Assembly: GCA_000980375.1 (NCBI GenBank) | Contig: LARD01000002.1 | Location: forward strand, 25,346-89,345 | DNA: 64,000 nt | Direction: 5' to 3' | Source of the DNA: Clostridium sp. K4410.MGS-306 | GTDB lineage: Bacteria; Cyanobacteriota; Vampirovibrionia; Gastranaerophilales; Gastranaerophilaceae | Shown: positions 36,320 through 44,027 of the stretch, in pieces | How the letters are laid out: every line of letters begins with the position of its first letter | Position numbering within the stretch: position 1 is the first letter of the stretch | Notes under the pieces: model-generated | The model's database searches: none | What the model saw: only the letters and a program-made list of their open reading frames with translations | Told to the model about the DNA's origin: nothing | Program-made: the position numbers and the translations under genes

Positions 36320-36579
36320 TATGAGGTTCTTCGTTTTTTGAACATCTTTATAAAATCTGATGCTTTTTGCATGATGCTTTCTTCTTTTGATTCTTCCTCA
36401 GGAATAAACACATCGTTTTCGTCAGAGAATTCAAAAATGTCTATTTCATCTTTTTTCTTTTTTTCGTCTTTTTTTTGACGTTGAAAATAGCCAAGATTTC
36501 CGCCACCGCCATTGTTGCGCATGTTCTGGGCTTCTTGAATTCCGAATTGGGGGCTGGGGCCGTTAATTCCGAAAGACAT
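36319..36579 (-). CDS. Small charged unknown protein
   Basis: This 86-residue product begins MSFGINGPSPQFGIQEAQNM, followed by an Asn/Gly run, a very Lys-rich stretch (QRQKKDEKKKKDE), an acidic part (DIFEFSDENDVFIPEEES) and a basic C-terminus (IKMFKKRRTS). The alternation of charge suggests a disordered linker protein. No family is recognised. The early FG dipeptides resemble N-termini of other unknown genes here. On its minus strand it has AAAAATG only weakly supported by a ribosome site. Confidence 0.55.
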   Translation of the reverse strand: MSFGINGPSPQFGIQEAQNMRNNGGGGNLGYFQRQKKDEKKKKDEIDIFEFSDENDVFIPEEESKEESIMQKASDFIKMFKKRRTS

Positions 36580-36894
36580 TTTTCTACTCGATTTCTTTTT
36601 TTAGTGACCTGTGAAGTATATCTATATACATTATACACTACATGCGTAACAAATGGAACCCCATGTATAATATGGGTTTTGGGGTTTTTGGGGGAAATAT
36701 ATTAGGCTTTTGTTTTTTTATTATTCCCCTAAATTTTAATAGCCCGTGAAGGTAACCGTTTGAGGTAATGCTTTTTAAAAGGTTTCACCGTAATAATACG
36801 GCATAAGATGTTAATTATCGTAAGTTGGATTCCAATCATAAGCAATATTCGATTAGGAAGTCCGATTTCAGTTTGTTTAATTAAGGAGGGAAAG
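36580..36894 (+). promoter_or_regulatory. Intergenic region and structured leader of the SLH gene
   Basis: This 315-base gap holds the start region of the minus-strand gene, a hairpin with AACCCCAT and ATGGGTT arms (36657-36678) followed by T-rich sequence, and an apparent leader for the SLH gene. The leader has a CCGTA-ATAA-TACGG hairpin (36788-36801) and ends in a strong AAGGAGGG ribosome site (36883-36890). I see no clear -35/-10 pair and recognise no riboswitch. Confidence 0.4.
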
Positions 36895-39018
36895 ATGACA
36901 ATTAACAAACTTACACTTGCCGCAGCCTTAACAATCGGCTTGATGGCAGGTACTATGAACTCGGGGATTGCAAGTAATGTTGATATTTCAAGTTTAGATA
37001 TGTCCAAACTTGCTGCTTGCCCGATAAGCGGTTGTCAGGCTGATGTGACACCTGACACAGCAGTATGCCCGTGTGCACCTGCACCTGTTTCTGACTGCGG
37101 ATGCAATACAGGTTGTGCGGCTCCTTGCGACCCTTGCAACACCTGTGCACCCGTTGACCCTTGCGAACCGTGCAACCCTTGCGAAGCAGCAGCACCTTGC
37201 TGCCAGCCTGTAATTCAATCAGTGTGCGCTTCTCAAATTGACGGAAAGTCTATGGCTAAACAACATTATGCATACCCTGCAAATGTTTATTCAGACACTC
37301 AAGCAGTAGGCTCACAGGCTAATAATGTAATTATCGGCGAAGGACAAGGCTGTGGATGCCCGATTGCACCTTCTCAAGGTGTAATGGTATCTGATTTGCC
37401 GACTTGCGGATGCGCTTGCGGTGAAGGTATTACAACAGGTGCAGCAGCAGAGCTGCCTGTTCTTGGCTCACAAACATTAGACCTCAATCAGGTTATGACA
37501 GGCGGTGCAGCACCTGTTGCTACAGGAACTTGCCCTATTGAAATGCAAACACCTTCAGGCATGGATGTTGTAAAAAGATCCATTGTTCCTTTCAACCCGC
37601 CAATCACAGGTGGTGCTTCTCCTATCACAGGCGCTTCTTCATTTGAAGATGTTCCTGCAGGATTCTGGGCAGGATGCGATATCAACTTGCTTGCAGAAAA
37701 CAAAGTTATTGCAGGATACCCTGACAGAACATTCAAACCTAATCTGCCTGTATCACGTGCAGAAATCGCGTCTATGGCTGTTAACGGCTTCAACTTAAGA
37801 AGCTGCGGCTGCCCCAACAAAACTTTCAAAGATGTTCCGGCAGACCACTGGGCTAATCAGGCTATCAACACAGCTGTTGCAAACGGTTTGATGGAAGGTT
37901 ATCCGGGTGATATGTTCAAACCCAACAAACCTGTAACAAGAGCAGAAGCTATGGTTACACTGGCTAAAGGTATCCCTTGCGAAATGGATAACTGCAAAGC
38001 CGAAGAAATCTTAAGCAAATACTGCGACGGAAATAAAGTTCCTTCATGGGCTAAAATCCCCGTAGCAAAAGCTATTGAATCAGGTGCATTGAAAGATGTT
38101 CCTAACCCTAACGAAATTCAAGCATGCAAAGATGCAAGCCGTGCTGATGTAGCTTCTATGCTTGAAGCAGTAAGATGCGCTATGGGCTACTCTAAAAAAG
38201 ACGTTGCTTACACAGCTCCTGACTGCGGATGCACAGGCGGTGCAGCATTTGTAGCTAAAGACGAAGTTGTTACTATTCCTACAATGTGCTTGAAATTCGA
38301 AGACGAAATCAGTGCAAAATCTGCTACTATCGGTGACAGATTCGCTGCAAAAACCACAGAAGACGTTATGATTAACGGAATGAGCTTCCCTGCAGGTTCT
38401 AAAGTTTACGGTAAAGTTACCGAAGTTGAAAGACCTACAGGAAACTGCAAAGGCGGTTTGAAACTTTCATTTGAAAGAATTCAAAACGGCGACTGCAAAG
38501 CTAACCTTCCTCAACAGGTTTTAACTGCTCAAGTTAAAAACGACAAAAAACCTAACTTCTTTGCAAAAGTAATCGAAGCTCCGTTCAACTGGACAGGCGG
38601 TGTGTTAGGTACTGTAGGAAGAACAGTCGGCGGTGCCATTGTATCTCTTGGTAATGCGGCAGAACACGTTACTGACGGCGTTGGCCTTACACTGGGCGAA
38701 ACTTTACAAGGTTCATTGCCTGCTGCCGGCAGAAGCTTAATGGATTCTACAAAAGCGCTTGTTAAAGCTCCTATCGACTTAACAAGAACTGCTCTGTCAG
38801 GAACCATCGGCCTCTTGCAGCACACAGGCGACGAAGTAGCTTACCTTGTTGATCCCAAAGGCAACAGAGTTACATCAGTTAACCCGAGAGAAAACATTAC
38901 TGTAGCTTTCGGCTGCAACTCTTGCACAGGCTGTGCAGCACCTGTACAACCTTGCGAGTGTGACCCTTGTGCAAAACCTGCACCATGCGATTGCCAAAAC
39001 GATTGCGGTTGTAAATAG
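36895..39018 (+). CDS. SLH-domain, cysteine-rich envelope protein
   Basis: Called from ATG 36895 (707 residues) with AAGGAGGG 4 bases upstream; the signal peptide (about 1-25, LTLAAALTIGLMAGTMNSG) then sits at the N-terminus. Residues about 45-110 are full of Cys-Pro/Asp units (CDPCNTC, CEPCNPC). Two SLH repeats follow at about 250-360: FEDVPAGFWAGCDINLLAEN...GYPDRTFKPNLPVSRAE and FKDVPADHWANQAIN...GYPGDMFKPNKPVTRAE, plus a degenerate third. A beta-type domain (MINGMSFPAGSKVYGKVTEV) and a second Cys cluster (CNSCTGC, CECDPC, CGCK) end the protein. SLH domains anchor to cell-wall polymers; the Cys clusters may crosslink the coat or bind metal (inferred). The strong ribosome site suggests high expression. 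Confidence 0.88.
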   Translation: MTINKLTLAAALTIGLMAGTMNSGIASNVDISSLDMSKLAACPISGCQADVTPDTAVCPCAPAPVSDCGCNTGCAAPCDPCNTCAPVDPCEPCNPCEAAAPCCQPVIQSVCASQIDGKSMAKQHYAYPANVYSDTQAVGSQANNVIIGEGQGCGCPIAPSQGVMVSDLPTCGCACGEGITTGAAAELPVLGSQTLDLNQVMTGGAAPVATGTCPIEMQTPSGMDVVKRSIVPFNPPITGGASPITGASSFEDVPAGFWAGCDINLLAENKVIAGYPDRTFKPNLPVSRAEIASMAVNGFNLRSCGCPNKTFKDVPADHWANQAINTAVANGLMEGYPGDMFKPNKPVTRAEAMVTLAKGIPCEMDNCKAEEILSKYCDGNKVPSWAKIPVAKAIESGALKDVPNPNEIQACKDASRADVASMLEAVRCAMGYSKKDVAYTAPDCGCTGGAAFVAKDEVVTIPTMCLKFEDEISAKSATIGDRFAAKTTEDVMINGMSFPAGSKVYGKVTEVERPTGNCKGGLKLSFERIQNGDCKANLPQQVLTAQVKNDKKPNFFAKVIEAPFNWTGGVLGTVGRTVGGAIVSLGNAAEHVTDGVGLTLGETLQGSLPAAGRSLMDSTKALVKAPIDLTRTALSGTIGLLQHTGDEVAYLVDPKGNRVTSVNPRENITVAFGCNSCTGCAAPVQPCECDPCAKPAPCDCQNDCGCK

Positions 39019-39042
39019 TTAATACCATCTATCGCCTTACAG

Positions 39043-39076
39043 GAACGCGTCTTTTAAAAAGGCGCGTTCTTGTTTT
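39043..39076 (+). terminator. Intrinsic terminator of the SLH gene
   Basis: GAACGCG (39043-39049) pairs with CGCGTTC (39063-39069), and the A/T-rich inner part extends the stem; CTTGTTTT follows. Confidence 0.8.
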
Positions 39077-39090
39077 AATTTCCGGTTTTT

Positions 39091-39272
39091 GTAACAAATA
39101 TTACTGAAAACCATAAATATTAAGAAATGTAAAAACAAGTTTATTGACACCAAAAATCAGACCCCGTAAGCTTTTCTGTAAGGTAAGGTAAGTGACGGTG
39201 AATAATGTCAAGTTCTCTTTAAAACCTGCCGTAAGCAGATATATCATAAAAATAATCTGCAAAGGAGAACTT
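39091..39272 (+). promoter_or_regulatory. Shared prepilin leader, copy 4
   Basis: GTAACAAATATTACTG begins the leader. AAATATTAAGAAATGTAAA, TTGACA (39144-39149), 17 bases and TAAGCT (39167-39172) follow, then three GTAAG units (39178-39192). GCAGAT (39235-39240) and ATCTGC (39255-39260) form a stem immediately before AAAGGAG, as in copy 2. Confidence 0.8.
39178..39192 (+). repeat. GTAAG pentamer tandem repeat, 3 copies
   Basis: Three perfect units, 5 bases after the -10 box, as in the leader at 11086-11100. Confidence 0.88.
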
Positions 39273-41027
39273 ATGAAAAAGATTAACTGGCAAAAATCCG
39301 CAGTGTATAACGGATTTTCTCTTGCAGAAGCATTAATCACGCTTTTGGTAGTTTGCGTAATAACAATAGCTTCTGTTCCTGTAATTACAAAAAAACATCG
39401 CGCTAAATTTAATCTTCCTCACGGGGTTTATGCGTGCTATTGGAACGGGGATAATCTTGTAGCAAAATATTCAATCAACGGCAAAGATTCGGACGGAAAA
39501 GTAGTATATGATTCTGAAGAAGGCCGCTACGCCTGTGAATTCAACCCGCCGACGGGTGCTAAAAACTTTGTTGCCACAATAGTTGGCGGCGGAGGCGGAG
39601 GCGCCGGCGCAGGTGCGGTTGTTTCATCATCATCAAAAATCTATACAGAACCCGGCAATTATACATATACCACTCCTGACTCAGGCTTGTATAAAATGCT
39701 TGCAGTAGGCGGCGGAGGCGGCGGCGGTGATGCTAACGCTTCACACAGAGCTTGTACCGCTTCAACAGGCGGTTTGGCATATGTACCTTTTGTTTTTCTT
39801 GCAAAGGATATAAATTTGTCTGTAGCTGTGGGAAATGGCGGTGCTGTCGGTGTTTATTCTTCAAACGGAAGTAAAGTCGGCGGCAAAGGCGGTGATTCTT
39901 CGATTACTAATACGCAAAATAATGTTAACTATGCCACAGCAACAGGCGGCTGGGGCGGCTGTAGTTTTTATTGGTATCCATTAACTTCTATGAGAAGAAA
40001 TTTTACCGGTTATTCAACTTGGTATGCTAGTACTGAAACTGAATGGGGCGGTTCAGGTGCAAATCGTTTAAGAGGTTCTTGGACTACTAATGCACAGCGT
40101 GTTTATCCAGGTATGGCTGGCAAGGGTTATTCTGATATAAGTACTGCACAAACCTCAGAAGGTGTTTTTCCGGGGGTTTTAACTGGCCCTCTCCATCAAA
40201 ACAGAGCTCATAAATATAATTTATTGTCTAAGTTATCAAACTACACTGCTTTTGGTGTGACTTTTAACAGTGTAACAAAGAAACATGGTGGCATAATTTG
40301 TACTCCATCTAGATGGCAGAAAATATCAATATGTAAACAATATGAAAATCATTACGGTGCCGGCGGAGGCGGCGGAGGCGATTATAATACAAGCGGCAGT
40401 GAAAGTAGTTTTAGCCCTACAGCCGGAATGGGCGGTTTTGTAGGCATTGCCCGAAAATCTGTTTATGCAGGTCTTGGCGGTGAAGCAGGCAAAGTTACAC
40501 AGGTTCCATATGCGGAAATGCCCCAAAAAACTTTGCTTTTCCCGGGTAAAGGCGGCAAAGGCGGACAGGGTGCCGGTGATATTAGAAGAAGAATGTTGAC
40601 TTCGGGCCAATATCAAAACAATGAAGTTACCATGGGGTTAGATGGTCAGCCTTCCTACATTAAAAACGGAGCCCACATTTTGCAGGGGTCAGGCGCAGCA
40701 AAAATTATTCCAAAACAAGAAGACACATATTCAAATGCCTATAACGACGACGGAATGCCTGTCGGCCAGAACGGACAGCTGTCGGATATTCTCACAAATA
40801 AAAAAACAGGAACAGGCGGTCTTGGCGGTATGACAGATGGTAATCCTTCTCTCGACGGCACAACACAGGTAATGTTCCAAGACGGCAAAGAAATCAGCAG
40901 CTTTAATCAAATCTACGGAGCCGGTGCAGGCGGTGGGGGCGGTGCGCTTTCGGTTGATGAAAACGGAAGTATAGCTATTGGTAATGGCGGTGATGGTTCT
41001 TCCGGTCTTGTTTTTATACAATGGTAG
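39273..41027 (+). CDS. Glycine-rich prepilin-like surface protein 5
   Basis: Called from ATG 39273 (584 residues), with AAAGGAGAAC directly upstream; the frame is open to a GTG at 39192 but that region is the leader. NG|FSLAEALITLLVV is the prepilin signal with Glu at +5, followed by PVITKKHRAK. CEFNPPTGAKNFVATIVG leads to runs of 6-8 Gly. FGVTFNSVTKKHG and ICTPSRWQKISICKQ are gene-specific, then YAGLGGEAGKV, MPQKTLLFPGKGG and the end GSSGLVFIQW. It is the nearest relative of protein 3 in sequence and leader, which suggests a fairly recent duplication. Pilus-type export is inferred. Confidence 0.86.
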   Translation: MKKINWQKSAVYNGFSLAEALITLLVVCVITIASVPVITKKHRAKFNLPHGVYACYWNGDNLVAKYSINGKDSDGKVVYDSEEGRYACEFNPPTGAKNFVATIVGGGGGGAGAGAVVSSSSKIYTEPGNYTYTTPDSGLYKMLAVGGGGGGGDANASHRACTASTGGLAYVPFVFLAKDINLSVAVGNGGAVGVYSSNGSKVGGKGGDSSITNTQNNVNYATATGGWGGCSFYWYPLTSMRRNFTGYSTWYASTETEWGGSGANRLRGSWTTNAQRVYPGMAGKGYSDISTAQTSEGVFPGVLTGPLHQNRAHKYNLLSKLSNYTAFGVTFNSVTKKHGGIICTPSRWQKISICKQYENHYGAGGGGGGDYNTSGSESSFSPTAGMGGFVGIARKSVYAGLGGEAGKVTQVPYAEMPQKTLLFPGKGGKGGQGAGDIRRRMLTSGQYQNNEVTMGLDGQPSYIKNGAHILQGSGAAKIIPKQEDTYSNAYNDDGMPVGQNGQLSDILTNKKTGTGGLGGMTDGNPSLDGTTQVMFQDGKEISSFNQIYGAGAGGGGGALSVDENGSIAIGNGGDGSSGLVFIQW

Positions 41028-41036
41028 TTTTTCTAA

Positions 41037-41078
41037 AACAGTACTTATTCGGCTCTGATTTTATCAGAGCTTTTTTTT
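41037..41078 (+). terminator. Conserved ACAGTACTT box plus intrinsic terminator
   Basis: AACAGTACTTATTC (41037-41050) precedes a perfect 8-bp stem (GCTCTGAT 41052-41059 with 41063-41070) and eight T. Right after it, GTAAACAAATATTA (41079-41092) repeats the first bases of the shared leader without a full leader following. Confidence 0.92.
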
Positions 41079-41190
41079 GTAAACAAATATTAAGATTTTT
41101 AATTTCATGTAGCAAAAGATTTTTTTGACGTGTATTAGCATGTACACAAACGGACAAACAACAGCAATAATCAAAAAAGGAGATGTCGAT

Positions 41191-41643
41191 ATGCCGGTGG
41201 GCTCAGTAAATTATTCAAACAATGCGGTAAACTTCGGTAGAAAACCTCATGTAAGCAGCGAAACAAAACGCACAGCAGCTTATGTTGCAGCAGGTGTTGC
41301 TACTGGAGCAGCTGTAGCAGCAGGAGTTGTGTACAGAAAAAACATTGGTTCAATGTTTTCTAAAATTGCAGACAAATTTGCAACATTCTTTAAACAAAAA
41401 ACAGGTAAAATGAAAGGCCTTCCCGCTCCCGGTGATGTAAAACCATCTGTAACACAAGCTATGCAAGGCACTGTAGATAAAGTTAAAGTTAAACAAGGTT
41501 TTAAAGGTTTTATGTACAGAGTCGGCAACGGTATCAAAAAAGGCTTTAACAAAGTTGTAGATTTCTTCAAAACTTTGGGCGGAAAAATCAAAAATATTTT
41601 CAAAAGTAATAAAAAAAATCTTTCTTCCACACAGGTTAAGTAA
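41191..41643 (+). CDS. Small basic protein with one membrane segment, unknown
   Basis: Called from ATG 41191 (150 residues), with AAAAGGAG upstream; the frame is open to 41125 but that stretch is a degenerate leader-like region. The N-terminus GSVNYSNNAVNFGRKPH is followed by an Ala/Gly/Val-rich hydrophobic segment (about 31-50, AYVAAGVATGAAVAAGVVY). The rest is strongly Lys-rich (KGFKGFMYRVGNGIKKGFNK and similar). No family is recognised. The basic tail could bind membranes, DNA or cell-wall polymers. It is monocistronic, ending at a long perfect hairpin. Confidence 0.7.
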   Translation: MPVGSVNYSNNAVNFGRKPHVSSETKRTAAYVAAGVATGAAVAAGVVYRKNIGSMFSKIADKFATFFKQKTGKMKGLPAPGDVKPSVTQAMQGTVDKVKVKQGFKGFMYRVGNGIKKGFNKVVDFFKTLGGKIKNIFKSNKKNLSSTQVK

Positions 41644-41670
41644 CAAAACCCGAAAAATCGAAGTATGAAA

Positions 41671-41716
41671 AACAAACAGCGGACTCAAATTTAAAAAGTC
41701 CGCTGTTTGTTATATT
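41671..41716 (+). terminator. Long perfect hairpin between the small gene and bioB
   Basis: AACAAACAGCGGACT (41671-41685) is exactly complementary to 41697-41711, a 15-bp stem with an 11-base loop. It is followed by ATATT, so the T tract is weak. TATATT (41711-41716) at its foot could be the -10 of bioB. Confidence 0.8.
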
Positions 41717-41724
41717 ATGTCACT

Positions 41725-42654
41725 ATGGATATTCAAGAACTTTTAAGACTATATAACCTTCCGCTCGATGAACTTTTGAACATATCTTCGATGTATGTAA
41801 AAGACGAGGTGGAATTCTGTTCGCTTATCAATGCAAGAAACGGCAAATGCTCACAAAATTGCAAATATTGTGCACAAAGCTCTCATTACAATACACAGAT
41901 AGAGACTTTTCCTCTTGTTGAGACAGACAAGGTCAAATCAGCTGCGCAAGACGCTGTTAAAAACAAAGCATCAAGATTTGCTATTGTAACGTCAGGAAAA
42001 ACTCCTGATGAGAGTGATTTTGACAAAATGCTCGAAATGATAAAAGAGATAAACAAATTTGACGAGCTTCAAAGCTGTGCTTCGATAGGTATTTTGAACG
42101 AACAACAGGCGCAAAAACTTGCACAAGCAGGGCTTAAAAGGTTTCATCACAACATAAACACGGCAGAGTCATACTATGGCGAGGTTTGTACAACCCATAC
42201 TTTTGAAGAACGACTCAACACCTGTAAACTGGTAAAAAAATATAACATGGAACTGTGCTGCGGTGTTATCCTTGGTATGGGAGAAACCGTAGAACAGCGT
42301 GCGCAGATGGCGCTTACGCTGGCTGAGATACAGCCCGATTCAATACCAATAAACATACTTATGCCGATACCAAATACTCCTTTTGAAAATTATTTGGACA
42401 AAATAGATGAAGAAAACGTTTTGAGAACGCTTGCAATATTTAAAATTGCCAATCCGCGCTCCATACTGCGTTTTTGCGGGGGTAGAATGCGCCTTAGCAA
42501 AGAAAATCAGCAAAAAGCGCTAAAAACATGCGTAGAAGGCATTATGGTGGGGAATTACCTGACCACAATCGGTGCAAAGCCGCAAGATGACATTGATATG
42601 GTTACACAACTCGGAAAGAAAATAAAATGTACGATTACATCAAAGGCAAATTAG
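41725..42654 (+). CDS. bioB: Biotin synthase (radical SAM)
   Basis: Called from ATG 41725 (309 residues); a TTG at 41707 in the same frame lies inside the hairpin. The radical SAM cluster CSQNCKYC (CxxxCxxC) at about residue 38 is followed by ARNG and SSHYNT typical of BioB, HHNINTAESYY and GVILGMGET. It inserts sulfur into dethiobiotin to make biotin, using two iron-sulfur centres. No other biotin genes are present, so scavenged dethiobiotin or distant genes are needed. No ribosome site precedes the start, and TATATT ends 8 bases upstream, so a leaderless message is possible. Its last 28 bases overlap ruvA. The biotin-dependent accA and accD lie further right. Confidence 0.9.
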   Translation: MDIQELLRLYNLPLDELLNISSMYVKDEVEFCSLINARNGKCSQNCKYCAQSSHYNTQIETFPLVETDKVKSAAQDAVKNKASRFAIVTSGKTPDESDFDKMLEMIKEINKFDELQSCASIGILNEQQAQKLAQAGLKRFHHNINTAESYYGEVCTTHTFEERLNTCKLVKKYNMELCCGVILGMGETVEQRAQMALTLAEIQPDSIPINILMPIPNTPFENYLDKIDEENVLRTLAIFKIANPRSILRFCGGRMRLSKENQQKALKTCVEGIMVGNYLTTIGAKPQDDIDMVTQLGKKIKCTITSKAN

Positions 42655-43262
42655 TATCCAAACAACCTGCAAGCTCAAAGGGCGCTGCAATTGTTGTGGA
42701 CAACAACAACATGGGATACCTGATTCATACAACAAACAGGAACATTGCACTGGCAAAAGAGGAAGGCTCTGACATAAAAGTTTATACTTCTTTGATTCAC
42801 AGAGAAGACGCAATGATACTGTGCGGATTTTTGAACAGAGAAGACCGTGATATTTTCAACATACTTTTAAGTGTGTCTGGTGTGGGTATGAAGGTTGCAC
42901 TTGTTCTGCTCGATGAGTTTTCCGGATATGATTTAATTTCCGCAGTAATAAGAGGTGATTTTAAAGAGCTTTCCAGAGCAAAAGGTGTGGGGTCAAAGCT
43001 TGCACAAAAAATTATTCTCGAACTTAAAGACAAACTAATTAACTGGCAAAAAAGCTCCCCTGTTGATGTTTCGGATATTTCTTCAACGCAGAGAGAAATG
43101 AGTGAGGAATCACTATCTGAAGCACAGGCTGTGCTCTTGTCTTTGGGGTATTCTGTTGCAGAGGCAAAAGGCGCTATAAAAATGGCCTGTCAGAGTGTGA
43201 CAAAGTCTGATTCTTCAGAAGAAATTCTGAAAGAAGCACTGCGATATCTTGCTATGGAATAG
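42627..43262 (+). CDS. ruvA: Holliday junction DNA helicase subunit RuvA
   Basis: The 211-residue product starts MYDYIKGKLVSKQP, the conserved RuvA N-terminal OB domain, followed by YTSLIHREDAMILCGFLNRED, the helix-hairpin-helix part (LLSVSGVGMKVAL, GVGSKLAQKIILELKDK) and a C-terminal three-helix domain (SEAQAVLLSLGYSVAEAKGA) that binds RuvB. As a tetramer it holds four-way junctions during branch migration. It begins 28 bases inside bioB, an unusually long overlap, and ends flush against the convergent comF-like gene. Confidence 0.95.
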   Translation: MYDYIKGKLVSKQPASSKGAAIVVDNNNMGYLIHTTNRNIALAKEEGSDIKVYTSLIHREDAMILCGFLNREDRDIFNILLSVSGVGMKVALVLLDEFSGYDLISAVIRGDFKELSRAKGVGSKLAQKIILELKDKLINWQKSSPVDVSDISSTQREMSEESLSEAQAVLLSLGYSVAEAKGAIKMACQSVTKSDSSEEILKEALRYLAME

Positions 43263-43928
43263 CTAGTTTATGTTGAACTCGCTGCAGCTTGCAGTGAAAG
43301 CTTTTACAACGTGATAATCAGCGCTTCTTAATGTGCTAACCATTTCGGAAATTGTTGTGCCGGTTGTTATGATGTCATCAAGGATGAGTATTTTTTTGCC
43401 TCTGAGCAGTTTTATATTTTTTGTGTTTATGCCAAATGCATTCTTAAGGTTAGATTCGCGTTCTTCTTTGCTCAAGGCATATTGAGGCGTTGTATTTTTT
43501 GTGCGGTAAATCAGGTTTGTGTTTATTTCATACCCGCTCAGTTTTGCAAACTCCTGTGCAATCAAATTCATATGGTTGTAACCGCGCTGCTTTTCTCTTG
43601 TTTTGTGCATTGGCACGGGCACAATAATGTATTCTTCTTCATCCTCGTGGAGTTCTTTCCAGTAGTCATACATCAGCTTTGCGTGATAATAGGCAAGGTC
43701 TTTTTTTCTATGATATTTCAATCCCCGTATCATTTTCATTATAATGCCTGTGTAAATTGTCATGCTGTATACATCGGCATTGTTGATAATTTTTACAGGT
43801 TTTGTGGGCAAAAAACGTATTTTTTTAAGACAATCATTGCACAAAATTGCATTATCCCGTGTGCTTTTGCAAATGTAACAGCGCCTTTTATATAACAGGT
43901 TGAGTAATTGTCTAAACATTCCAAACAT
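43263..43928 (-). CDS. comF: ComF-family amidophosphoribosyltransferase-like protein
   Basis: The 221-residue product has an N-terminal zinc-type motif (CYICKSTRDNAILCNDCLKKI, CxxC...CxxC), the short YTGIIMKMIRGLKYHRKKDLA helix, and the phosphoribosyltransferase core ILILDDIITTGTTISE that binds PRPP. ComF proteins act in natural DNA uptake in several bacteria, and this fits a genome with pilus genes (pilT in this window) and YifB/ComM. Actual enzyme activity is unknown. The stop abuts ruvA. Confidence 0.92.
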   Translation of the reverse strand: MFGMFRQLLNLLYKRRCYICKSTRDNAILCNDCLKKIRFLPTKPVKIINNADVYSMTIYTGIIMKMIRGLKYHRKKDLAYYHAKLMYDYWKELHEDEEEYIIVPVPMHKTREKQRGYNHMNLIAQEFAKLSGYEINTNLIYRTKNTTPQYALSKEERESNLKNAFGINTKNIKLLRGKKILILDDIITTGTTISEMVSTLRSADYHVVKAFTASCSEFNIN

Positions 43929-44027
43929 ATGATAATTATTATAATACGAAACAACCTGCTTTATATGATTATATGCTAAAATAAACGTATAAATTACAGA
44001 AAGTTTACATATTCGAAAGAGGAATTT

